From an uncultured Oscillospiraceae bacterium (GTDB lineage: Bacteria > Bacillota > Clostridia > Oscillospirales > Oscillospiraceae), in contig CALWYM010000002.1 of NCBI GenBank assembly GCA_944385775.1, forward strand, positions 1 through 7,298: a DNA stretch of 7,298 nucleotides. Reading direction: 5' to 3'. Every line of letters starts with the position of its first letter. Position 1 is the first letter of the stretch. Under the pieces are notes generated by a model, which did no database searches, was not told the origin of the DNA, and was given only the letters and a program-made list of their open reading frames with translations. Position numbers and translations under genes: made by a program. Below are positions 1 to 5,235 of the stretch, piece after piece.

Positions 1-395
1 TCTCTCTCATAGGACGGGTGCATAACTCTATTCGCAGATTCTCCGTCATTAGTCATAAGAAGACGTCCATCAGAATTTATATCCAATCGACCAACGGGAA
101 AAACCCGCTCCTCAATGTCGTCTACAAGTTCCTTAACGGTTCTGCGTCCCTTTTCGTCCTTCATGGTAGTAACATATCCCACAGGTTTATTAAGCATAAT
201 ATATAGCTTTCTTTCCGAAACTATCGGGACATCTTTACCGTCAACCGTAATTTGAGCGCAGTCTCCGTCTGCCTTGGCTCCAAGGGATACAATCTCACCG
301 TCTACGGTTACCTTTCCCTCTTCAATAAGCTTCTCCGCATTGCGTCTTGATATGCCCAGTCTTGCGGATAATATCTTCTGAACTCTTTCTTCCAT
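1..395 (-). CDS. rluB: RluB/RsuA-family 16S/23S rRNA pseudouridine synthase, 3' end cut by the window edge
   Basis: The first 131 codons of a pseudouridine synthase that isomerises uridine in rRNA; the rest lies beyond the left edge. An S4 RNA-binding domain occupies about residues 1-60 (RVQKILSARLGISRRNAEKLIEEGKVTVDGE). The catalytic domain follows, with YIMLNKPVGYVTT at 65-77 and the active-site motif GRLDINSDGRLLMTNDG at 102-118, where Asp105 is the expected catalytic aspartate. Residue 111 is Arg where Leu is usual after the Gly in this motif. The visible sequence ends in MHPSYER, the conserved HPSYE segment. RluB (23S rRNA, next to scpAB in many Firmicutes) is more likely than RsuA because of the neighbourhood, but the truncated protein does not settle it. 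The ATG at 395 lies 22 nt after the carboxypeptidase stop, with AAAGGGA as a modest ribosome binding site. Confidence 0.93.
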   Translation of the reverse strand, partial: MEERVQKILSARLGISRRNAEKLIEEGKVTVDGEIVSLGAKADGDCAQITVDGKDVPIVSERKLYIMLNKPVGYVTTMKDEKGRRTVKELVDDIEERVFPVGRLDINSDGRLLMTNDGESANRVMHPSYER

Positions 396-417
396 CTTAA
401 TCCCTTTTTTCTGTCTC

Positions 418-1521
418 TTATAATAACCCTTTAAGCCGCCTTATAATTTTTTCTTTTCCCGAAAGAAGCTCGCTGTTATCCTTACTAACTCCCTCCGTAA
501 ATAGAAGATCGGTTTTAAATACCGTTTCACCATTTACGGTTACATAAAGCTCTCCGCCCTTGTCACCTTTTTTTACCTCGGCATAGGCAAAAGGCTCAAG
601 ACCTGTAATAAGCTCAACTGCGTCGCCTCGTTCTACAATAAGAGAGCAGCACTCCTTAGGAGTAACAGAAACAGAGGATCTTTCTCCGGAAATAACCTCA
701 ATCTCTCCTACTGGAATTCCGGAAACCGGTGTAGACACCATAGTATACTTTGAAAATACCATATCATAAAGGACCATATGATCATTCCAGTCATCAGGTG
801 CAGAAAGGGTAACACATATAAGTGTGAGTCCGTCTCTTTTGGCGCAGGTGACAAGTGTTCTTCCCGCGCTCATTGTGTACCCGGTCTTGCCGCAGATAAC
901 TCCATCATACATCTGTCCCAATCTATTATGATTTTGGTACTGCCTTCCCTCTATTGATACGGAAGACGTAGATGAAATCCTTAAAAATTCATCGTTTTTT
1001 ATAGCCTCTGCCATAATAAGCGCAAGGTCCTTTGCCGATGAATAGTGGTCCTCCGCGTCAAGACCGTGAGGATTTGAAAAATGAGAATTAATGCAGCCCA
1101 AAGTCTTGGCTTTTTCATTCATCATCTCAGCAAATATATCAATACTTCCTGCCGTGTGCAGGGCAAGTATCTCAGCTGCGTCGTTACCGGACTCCAGGAG
1201 AAGACCATACATAAGCTCCTCAACTGTAATTTTTTGCCCGGGCTTAAGATACATGGACGAGCCTTCCACACCGCTCCAGTTCTGAGGGATAGTAACCACT
1301 TCGGTCAGCGAACAGTTCTCCAGGACCACAAGAGCAGTGAGGATTTTTGTAGTACTTGCAATAAGCATTGACTGGTTTTCATTTTTGCCGTAAAAAACAG
1401 TACCTGTCACAGGTTCATATATAATAGCCGCTTTTGCCGAAATCGATGCCGTATCCTCAGCCAGTACTGTACCAGATAAAATAAACGCCATCAGCAGAAA
1501 AAAAATCAAAGTTCTTTTCAT
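418..1521 (-). CDS. dacF: Secreted D-alanyl-D-alanine carboxypeptidase (DacF/DacB type, S11 penicillin-binding protein)
   Basis: A 367-residue low-molecular-mass penicillin-binding protein that removes the terminal D-Ala from peptidoglycan stem peptides outside the membrane. The ATG at 1521 is preferred over the in-frame GTGs at 1530 and 1527 because GAGGTG lies 6 nt before it and overlaps those codons. Numbering from this ATG, a signal peptide occupies 1-21 (KRTLIFFLLMAFILSGTVLA), probably cleaved before Glu22. The three active-site motifs are intact: STTK at 56-59 with nucleophile Ser56, SGN at 111-113 and KTG at 212-214. NPHGLD near 150-155 is also typical. The C-terminal part (about 265-345) fits the beta-rich PBP5_C domain. 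The last residues (SGKEKIIRRLKGLL) look like an amphipathic membrane-associating helix rather than a true transmembrane segment. DacF versus DacB naming is uncertain; the neighbourhood matches B. subtilis dacB. Expression may be affected by the start-site hairpin. Confidence 0.95.
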   Translation of the reverse strand: MKRTLIFFLLMAFILSGTVLAEDTASISAKAAIIYEPVTGTVFYGKNENQSMLIASTTKILTALVVLENCSLTEVVTIPQNWSGVEGSSMYLKPGQKITVEELMYGLLLESGNDAAEILALHTAGSIDIFAEMMNEKAKTLGCINSHFSNPHGLDAEDHYSSAKDLALIMAEAIKNDEFLRISSTSSVSIEGRQYQNHNRLGQMYDGVICGKTGYTMSAGRTLVTCAKRDGLTLICVTLSAPDDWNDHMVLYDMVFSKYTMVSTPVSGIPVGEIEVISGERSSVSVTPKECCSLIVERGDAVELITGLEPFAYAEVKKGDKGGELYVTVNGETVFKTDLLFTEGVSKDNSELLSGKEKIIRRLKGLL

Positions 1522-1543
1522 AAACACCACCTCGGGTGTTTAT
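1520..1543 (-). promoter_or_regulatory. Perfect 9-bp inverted repeat over the ribosome binding site and start codon of the carboxypeptidase gene
   Basis: In the transcript the left arm ATAAACACC (1543-1535) is perfectly complementary to the right arm GGTGTTTAT (1528-1520), with the six-base loop CGAGGT (1534-1529). The Shine-Dalgarno GAGGTG (1533-1528) lies in the loop and the first base of the right arm, and the A and U of the AUG start codon (1521-1519) pair at the base of the stem. Such a hairpin could limit ribosome access. No U-run directly follows the stem, so it does not look like an intrinsic terminator. Confidence 0.45.
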
Positions 1544-1561
1544 TATTAGCTGTCAGACTTC

Positions 1562-1589
1562 TATTATGCCTGGTCCTTTTTTACCATTC
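1562..1589 (-). promoter_or_regulatory. Possible forespore-type (sigma-G/F-like) promoter ahead of the carboxypeptidase gene, weak
   Basis: On the minus strand, GAATG (1589-1585) is followed 16 nt later by CATAATA (1568-1562), resembling the sigma-G pattern GHATR and CATNHTA as I recall it. The spacer is 1-2 nt shorter than usual. It overlaps the end of the ytfJ-like gene and would start transcription near 1555, giving a leader of about 30-35 nt. Short degenerate motifs like this occur by chance; it is listed because dac genes of this family are sporulation-controlled in Bacillus. Confidence 0.15.
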
Positions 1590-1950
1590 CGTAAATTTTA
1601 TCAATAATCTCCGGGGCACTATCAATAAGCCTGTCCACAGTGTTGGACGGGTGATCATCTATGCTCATTATTCTAACGTTTCCGTCCTTAATTACCACAA
1701 AAGCCGTGGGAATAATTTTCACTCCAGCACCGCTTCCCCCTCCAAAAGACGGAGATGTGCCCGATGGGTGATTTTTTCCTGTAAAATCAGAGCCCCCTGA
1801 AGCAAAGCCAAAAGTAACCTTTGATATGGGAATAAGCGTAATTCCGTCAGAAGTTACAATAGACTCTCCTATCACAGTGCTTATATCCGTCAATTCACGG
1901 ATCTTGCTCATAACAGTTTCCATAAGTTCACTTGCTGGGTGCTTGTCCAT
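1564..1950 (-). CDS. ytfJ: GerW family / YtfJ-like sporulation-associated protein
   Basis: A 128-residue protein of the GerW (YtfJ) family. The B. subtilis member is made in the forespore and is needed for lysozyme-induced spore germination; homologues also occur in organisms not known to form spores. The conserved core is visible as IVTSDGITLIPISKVTFGFASGGSDF (31-56) and, after a Ser/Gly-rich insert, GGGSGAGVKIIPTAFVVIKDGNVRIM (70-95). The C-terminal helix RLIDSAPEIIDKIYGMV (107-123) is also typical. There is no signal peptide or membrane segment. The ATG at 1950 lies inside the upstream gene and has GGGAAGGT about 8 nt ahead, so the overlap suggests translational coupling with the DUF2953 protein. 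It ends with a tandem stop TAA TAG. The family assignment is firm; a spore role in this organism is inference only. Confidence 0.92.
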   Translation of the reverse strand: MDKHPASELMETVMSKIRELTDISTVIGESIVTSDGITLIPISKVTFGFASGGSDFTGKNHPSGTSPSFGGGSGAGVKIIPTAFVVIKDGNVRIMSIDDHPSNTVDRLIDSAPEIIDKIYGMVKKDQA

Positions 1951-2539
1951 AATTTTCTACCTTCCCTTTTTTATTTTCTTTTGGTTGTCTTATCAGTACC
2001 TTTGCAGCTGGAATAATCCCCAGCGCTACGTACACTATATGCCATACCCTCAAATAAAGGGACACATCGGCATCAATAACCGTCTTTTCACTGGTAAAAT
2101 CAATCCCTGTTGTAATGTTTCTTTTTCCTATTCTAAAACAGTTTTCTACAAGAGGCATCAGCGCTCCAACAGCAGCGGACAGCTTGCCATATCCCATCGA
2201 GCTATCAAAGGGATCCTCACTGCCCAAAACTATATGGAGATCTATATCCACCAGAAGCTTGCGCCTTAGGCGTGATAACACTTCAGCAGCTGATGGAGCT
2301 AGTTTTTTTAAAAGCTCAAAAGATAACCCCTTTGATTTTTTTTCCTTATTATCCTGTTTCTTTTTACTTTTGCCTTTCCTTTTCTTTTCACTCTTCTTTG
2401 TTCTTGGAAAAACGGAATATTTAAAAAGCCAAACAAAAACTGTCAGAGAAAAATTTCCTTGATTATAGCATACTCTGGCTTTCAACGGGATAATCGCTAT
2501 CAGAAAAGCAAGAAGAAATATCACTGCCAACACTACCAT
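1928..2539 (-). CDS. DUF2953 (YtfI-like) membrane protein of unknown function
   Basis: A 203-residue protein, recognised from its layout and its pairing with ytfJ rather than from any catalytic motif; its function is unknown. Residues 1-18 form an N-terminal membrane segment (VVLAVIFLLAFLIAIIPL). A short strand-rich part follows, then a very lysine-rich linker at about 48-70. A soluble region contains LGSEDPFDSSMGYGKLSAAVGALMPL (105-130), matching the G-x-x-D-P...G-x-L motif I associate with DUF2953. A second hydrophobic segment lies at about 161-184, followed by a basic tail. The lysine-rich linker is encoded by purine-rich DNA including a run of eight A on the coding strand (2343-2336). The ATG at 2539 has AGAAGGG upstream, at a long spacing of about 12 nt. 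The end overlaps the start of the ytfJ-like gene by 23 nt; in B. subtilis ytfI and ytfJ are likewise adjacent. Confidence 0.8.
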   Translation of the reverse strand: MVVLAVIFLLAFLIAIIPLKARVCYNQGNFSLTVFVWLFKYSVFPRTKKSEKKRKGKSKKKQDNKEKKSKGLSFELLKKLAPSAAEVLSRLRRKLLVDIDLHIVLGSEDPFDSSMGYGKLSAAVGALMPLVENCFRIGKRNITTGIDFTSEKTVIDADVSLYLRVWHIVYVALGIIPAAKVLIRQPKENKKGKVENYGQAPSK

Positions 2540-2565
2540 AAAAATTATACCCTTCTTTTAATATT

Positions 2566-3171
2566 TTATGGCTCTATATCATCATTTCCATATTCTTCTT
2601 CCGCATCATGGGAAAGAATCTCAATATTTTTTTCCATTTCAAGTCTTTCGTTACCCTTATTCTCCTCCGGCAGCGCGGGAAGCTCCTGAAGGGACGATAT
2701 TCCAAAAGTTCTTAAAAAAGTGCCGGTAGTTTTAAAAATCGTAGGTCTGCCCGGCGCATCCAGCGTTCCGCAGGGTTCAATAAGACCCTTTTCAACAAGG
2801 CTTGATACAGTGTAAGAGCTGTCCGCTCCTCTCACCTGCTCAATATACGCCCTTGTAACTGGCTGAAAATATGCAATTATGGCTAAAACCTCCAAAGCGC
2901 TTTGTGAAAGCTTCGGTGGTTTTCTTGATTCCAATGCAAGCCTTATATAATCAGAATACTCTGGTGCCGACGCAAGCTGAAGCGTATTTTCCAAACGAAG
3001 CAGCCTTATGCCGTGCCCGCCTTCATTCAGTTTCTCTGCTATCCTTTTTCCGGAGGATAAAATCTCGCTTTCATCAACGGACAAAACTGCCGCAATTCTC
3101 GATACAGCCACCGGCTCACCCGAAGCGAACAAAATAGCCTCCACAACCTCATCAATCGTTTTTGCTTCCAT
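2566..3171 (-). CDS. scpB: Segregation and condensation protein B
   Basis: A 201-residue dimeric partner of ScpA, regulating the SMC-ScpAB condensin on the chromosome. The frame is open up to a TTG at 3198, but the ATG at 3171 is preferred because GAGGAGG sits about 9 nt before it and the protein then begins MEAKTIDEVVEAILFASGEPV, the usual ScpB N-terminus. Two winged-helix domains follow. The first is about 1-80 (VEAILFASGEPV, then a region ending near the LRLENTLQLAS segment). The second is about 85-165, with the signature SALEVLAIIAYFQPVTRAYIEQVRG and APGRPTIFKTTGTFLRTFGI. The C-terminus is acidic (DAEEEYGNDDIEP), as is common. It overlaps the end of scpA by 20 nt, which fits translational coupling and balanced synthesis of the complex. 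The stop is 26 nt before the next gene. Confidence 0.96.
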   Translation of the reverse strand: MEAKTIDEVVEAILFASGEPVAVSRIAAVLSVDESEILSSGKRIAEKLNEGGHGIRLLRLENTLQLASAPEYSDYIRLALESRKPPKLSQSALEVLAIIAYFQPVTRAYIEQVRGADSSYTVSSLVEKGLIEPCGTLDAPGRPTIFKTTGTFLRTFGISSLQELPALPEENKGNERLEMEKNIEILSHDAEEEYGNDDIEP

Positions 3172-3937
3172 GTCCGTCCGCCTCCTCAGGTTTGCCAACC
3201 ATCACATTTTCACCGTCACCGTATACCATTAAGCTGCCGGCAGTACATAACTCCAAAACTGCAATAAATGTAGCCACTACCTCAGTTCTGCTTTTTGACA
3301 GCGCCAAAAGACCTGAAAACAGCTGACTGCCCTCATGGTCTAGTATATCCAAAATTTCCTTTTCCTTACTTGATACGGGATACATAATCCTGCCCGGCAT
3401 TGTAAAATCAGAATTGTCGGCGGCAGCGCCGTTTAAGGTATCCCTTGTTAAAACAGCCATAAGAGCTTTAAGCAAATCTTCCTTATGATGAACGTATCTG
3501 TATTTCCTATCCTCTTTCACGGGCTCAGGAGGCTTAACAAAAGTACCGGCGCCGCGGGAGTACATCTCGTTTAATGAACCGGTCACCGATTTTATTCTGT
3601 CATAGGTATCGCGATTTTGAAGTATTTCCAGCGATTTAATAAGTTGCTCCAGCTCACTTGGTTCTTCCTCATTGCCCGTAGCCAATAACATTCTAGCCTT
3701 AATATATACCAAATGGGAGGCCATTGCAACAAATTCACTGGCAATTTCCAAATCCATTGCCTTCATTTCCTCAAGATAGCCCAGATACTGTTCCAAAAGC
3801 TCTGCAATCTTAATATCTTTGATTTCAATTTTATTTTTACTCAAAAGCTGAAGTATAAGTGTCAGGGGACCTTCAAAATCACTCATATAGTCCGATTCCT
3901 TAACAACGCCTTCAAGTTTAAAGGTAGGATCCTTCAT
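3152..3937 (-). CDS. scpA: Segregation and condensation protein A (kleisin subunit of SMC-ScpAB)
   Basis: A 261-residue kleisin that bridges the SMC dimer and binds ScpB in the bacterial condensin complex on the nucleoid, needed for chromosome compaction and segregation. The N-terminal SMC-neck-binding region has the FEGPL signature at 21-25, followed by LLSKNKIEIKDIKI (31-44) and the helix containing EFVAMASHLVYIKARMLL (68-85). A less conserved, charged middle section (about 88-150) binds ScpB in homologues. The C-terminal winged helix covers about 185-245, with SRTEVVATFIAVLEL at 216-230. The N-terminus is longer than in Bacillus, with FKLEGVVKESDYMSD ahead of FEGPL. The ATG at 3937 has an AGGTGA Shine-Dalgarno, although only about 3-4 nt away. 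An internal Met18 start lacks a site and would shorten the first strand. Residue 26 is Thr where Asp is usual (FEGPLD). It overlaps scpB. Confidence 0.96.
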   Translation of the reverse strand: MKDPTFKLEGVVKESDYMSDFEGPLTLILQLLSKNKIEIKDIKIAELLEQYLGYLEEMKAMDLEIASEFVAMASHLVYIKARMLLATGNEEEPSELEQLIKSLEILQNRDTYDRIKSVTGSLNEMYSRGAGTFVKPPEPVKEDRKYRYVHHKEDLLKALMAVLTRDTLNGAAADNSDFTMPGRIMYPVSSKEKEILDILDHEGSQLFSGLLALSKSRTEVVATFIAVLELCTAGSLMVYGDGENVMVGKPEEADGHGSKND

Positions 3938-3948
3938 GTGTCACCTGC

Positions 3949-4623
3949 TTAAAAAATCTGGCTGCCCAGATAAAAGCCCCACTGGGTAAAAATATATAGC
4001 TTATCAAATACGCTTGACACCGCCATCGCCAGTGGACGGTTGATCGCGTCGGTAAAAACTATTACCATAAGCAAAATCATGCCGTATCTCTCATACCTCA
4101 TTAGATTGTAGTATGCCCTGTCAGAAATAAGTGAGAACAGCACCTTTGAACCATCAAGGGGCGGTATTGGAATAATGTTAAAAACCGCAAAGGATATACT
4201 AAGACTGGCAGTTCTCATAAGCATAAAAAGGATATAATATCCAAGTGTTCCGTCGTAAAAAGGCCTGTAAAAAAAGCCATAAAGAAACAAAAAAACGCAG
4301 GCGAGGACAATATTTGAACCCGGTCCTGCAAAAGCTGTAATAGCCATTCCTCGTTTTGGATTTTTAAAACGATTCATATCTACTGGCACAGGCTTTGCCC
4401 AGCCAAAACCTACCAGCGTCATCATAACTACTCCGATTAAATCAAAATGCTTCAGTGGATTCAGCGAAAGCCTGCCCATATCCTTTGCTGTGGTATCCCC
4501 CAGCTTCAGTGCTGTAAGTCCGTGGCAATACTCATGTACTGTAATGCAGATAAGTACCGGCACAACAGAAAGCACAAGCTCAAAAAGCCTTCCAAAATCC
4601 AAATTTCTCAGTACATTCATCAT
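3949..4623 (-). CDS. Site-2 protease family (M50) membrane metallopeptidase, YwhC-like
   Basis: A 224-residue polytopic membrane zinc protease of the short, PDZ-less M50 branch. The zinc-binding HExxH is HEYCH at residues 30-34 inside the first hydrophobic segment (about 16-36). The third ligand motif NIIPIPPLDG is at 149-158 with Asp157. Both conserved motifs are intact, as is the GRLSLNP segment at 50-56 typical of this subgroup. Further hydrophobic stretches lie at about 60-75, 97-117, 127-150 and 181-192. Family members cleave substrates within or near the membrane; the physiological substrate of this short type is not known to me, so no specific role is claimed. Two tandem ATG codons (4623 and 4620) could each start it. 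The upstream GGGTAAAAGA is a weak Shine-Dalgarno overlapping the engB stop. It ends 11 nt before scpA, a neighbourhood often seen for this family in Clostridia. Confidence 0.93.
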   Translation of the reverse strand: MMNVLRNLDFGRLFELVLSVVPVLICITVHEYCHGLTALKLGDTTAKDMGRLSLNPLKHFDLIGVVMMTLVGFGWAKPVPVDMNRFKNPKRGMAITAFAGPGSNIVLACVFLFLYGFFYRPFYDGTLGYYILFMLMRTASLSISFAVFNIIPIPPLDGSKVLFSLISDRAYYNLMRYERYGMILLMVIVFTDAINRPLAMAVSSVFDKLYIFTQWGFYLGSQIF

Positions 4624-4634
4624 AGTCTTTTACC

Positions 4635-5222
4635 CTATACCAAAAGCCTTTCAATCTCAGCCAGAAGCTCATCGCGACCGGTACCCGTCTCCGCCGAGTA
4701 TGGTATTACCTTAATGTCATCACCTAAATCCAAAGTACTTCTGATCAAGGCAATATTTCCCTGGAGCTCACTTTTTTTAACCTTATCAACCTTATTGGCA
4801 GCAACTACCACCGGGCATGATGTATCCTTAAACCACCGACTCATCGTAACGTCGTCCGCTGTTGGCTTGTGCCTTGCGTCTACAATCATTACCCCCGCAG
4901 AAATAAGCTCAGGCTCGGCAAAATAGCTTTCCATAAGCTTTCCCCACCGGTCACGCTCAGCCTTTGAAACCTTCGCATAGCCATAGCCCGGAAGATCAGT
5001 TATATAAACCCTGTTATCTGAAAGAAAATAATTGATCTGGTTCGTCTTCCCTGGCTGGCTGCCGACCCTTGCAAAGTTTTTTCTTTTAACTATTGAGTTT
5101 ATAACAGAGGACTTGCCAACGTTTGAACGACCCGCAAAAGTAATCTGAGGCCTTCCATCTCTTATAAAGTCGACCGGTTTAACAGCCGACTTTATAAATT
5201 CAGTTTTCTGAAAATCTATCAT
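4635..5222 (-). CDS. engB: Ribosome biogenesis GTPase YsxC/EngB
   Basis: A 195-residue cytoplasmic GTPase of the TrmE-Era-EngA-EngB-Septin-like family, whose members in Bacillus assist late 50S ribosomal subunit assembly and are essential. The full set of G motifs is visible: G1 GRSNVGKS at 31-38, a switch I Thr60 in the PGKTNQINYF stretch, G3 DLPGYGYA starting at 76, G4 NKVD at 143-146 and G5 SAE near 176. Length is normal for the family and the frame is complete. The ATG at 5222 lies 13 nt after the lon stop. An AGGA overlapping the lon TAG stop is the best nearby Shine-Dalgarno candidate, though at about 11 nt it is rather distant, so coupling to lon translation is plausible. The stop is 11 nt from the next gene. 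Confidence 0.97.
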   Translation of the reverse strand: MIDFQKTEFIKSAVKPVDFIRDGRPQITFAGRSNVGKSSVINSIVKRKNFARVGSQPGKTNQINYFLSDNRVYITDLPGYGYAKVSKAERDRWGKLMESYFAEPELISAGVMIVDARHKPTADDVTMSRWFKDTSCPVVVAANKVDKVKKSELQGNIALIRSTLDLGDDIKVIPYSAETGTGRDELLAEIERLLV

Positions 5223-5235
5223 TGCTCAATCAATC

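Noticed and set aside
18..206. A 62-codon plus-strand open frame over the rluB-type gene
   Set aside because: It is antisense to a clearly conserved pseudouridine synthase reading and has no recognisable family features; it is a shadow frame.
1498..1505. A run of eight T on the coding strand in the signal peptide of the carboxypeptidase gene, downstream of the start-site hairpin, considered as an intrinsic terminator or attenuator
   Set aside because: The run starts about 14 nt after the stem instead of directly after it, and it simply encodes Ile-Phe-Phe in the hydrophobic core of the signal peptide.
1522..1530. In-frame GTG starts (1530, 1527) for the carboxypeptidase gene
   Set aside because: Both overlap the GAGGTGG ribosome binding site, and the ATG at 1521 gives a standard signal peptide beginning Met-Lys-Arg.
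1826..2269. A 147-codon plus-strand open frame opposite the ytfJ-like and DUF2953 genes
   Set aside because: It spans the junction of two well-supported minus-strand genes, resembles no known family and shows no convincing start site; it is best explained as an antisense shadow.
2544..2549. A perfect TATAAT on the minus strand just before the DUF2953 gene
   Set aside because: It ends only about 4 nt before the ATG, there is no TTGACA-like box 16-18 nt upstream, and it lies within the ribosome binding region of an AT-rich gap; a transcript starting from it would begin inside the gene.
2540..2569. Short AT-rich inverted repeat CATAAAA ... TTTTATG between scpB and the DUF2953 gene
   Set aside because: Only seven AT-dominated pairs with a loop of about 20 nt; weak and likely to arise by chance in an AT-rich gap.
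3172..3198. A longer scpB reading from TTG at 3198, adding nine residues (ANLRRRTD after the start)
   Set aside because: The GAGGAGG site lies inside this extension at good spacing for the ATG at 3171, and the protein from that ATG matches the usual ScpB N-terminus.
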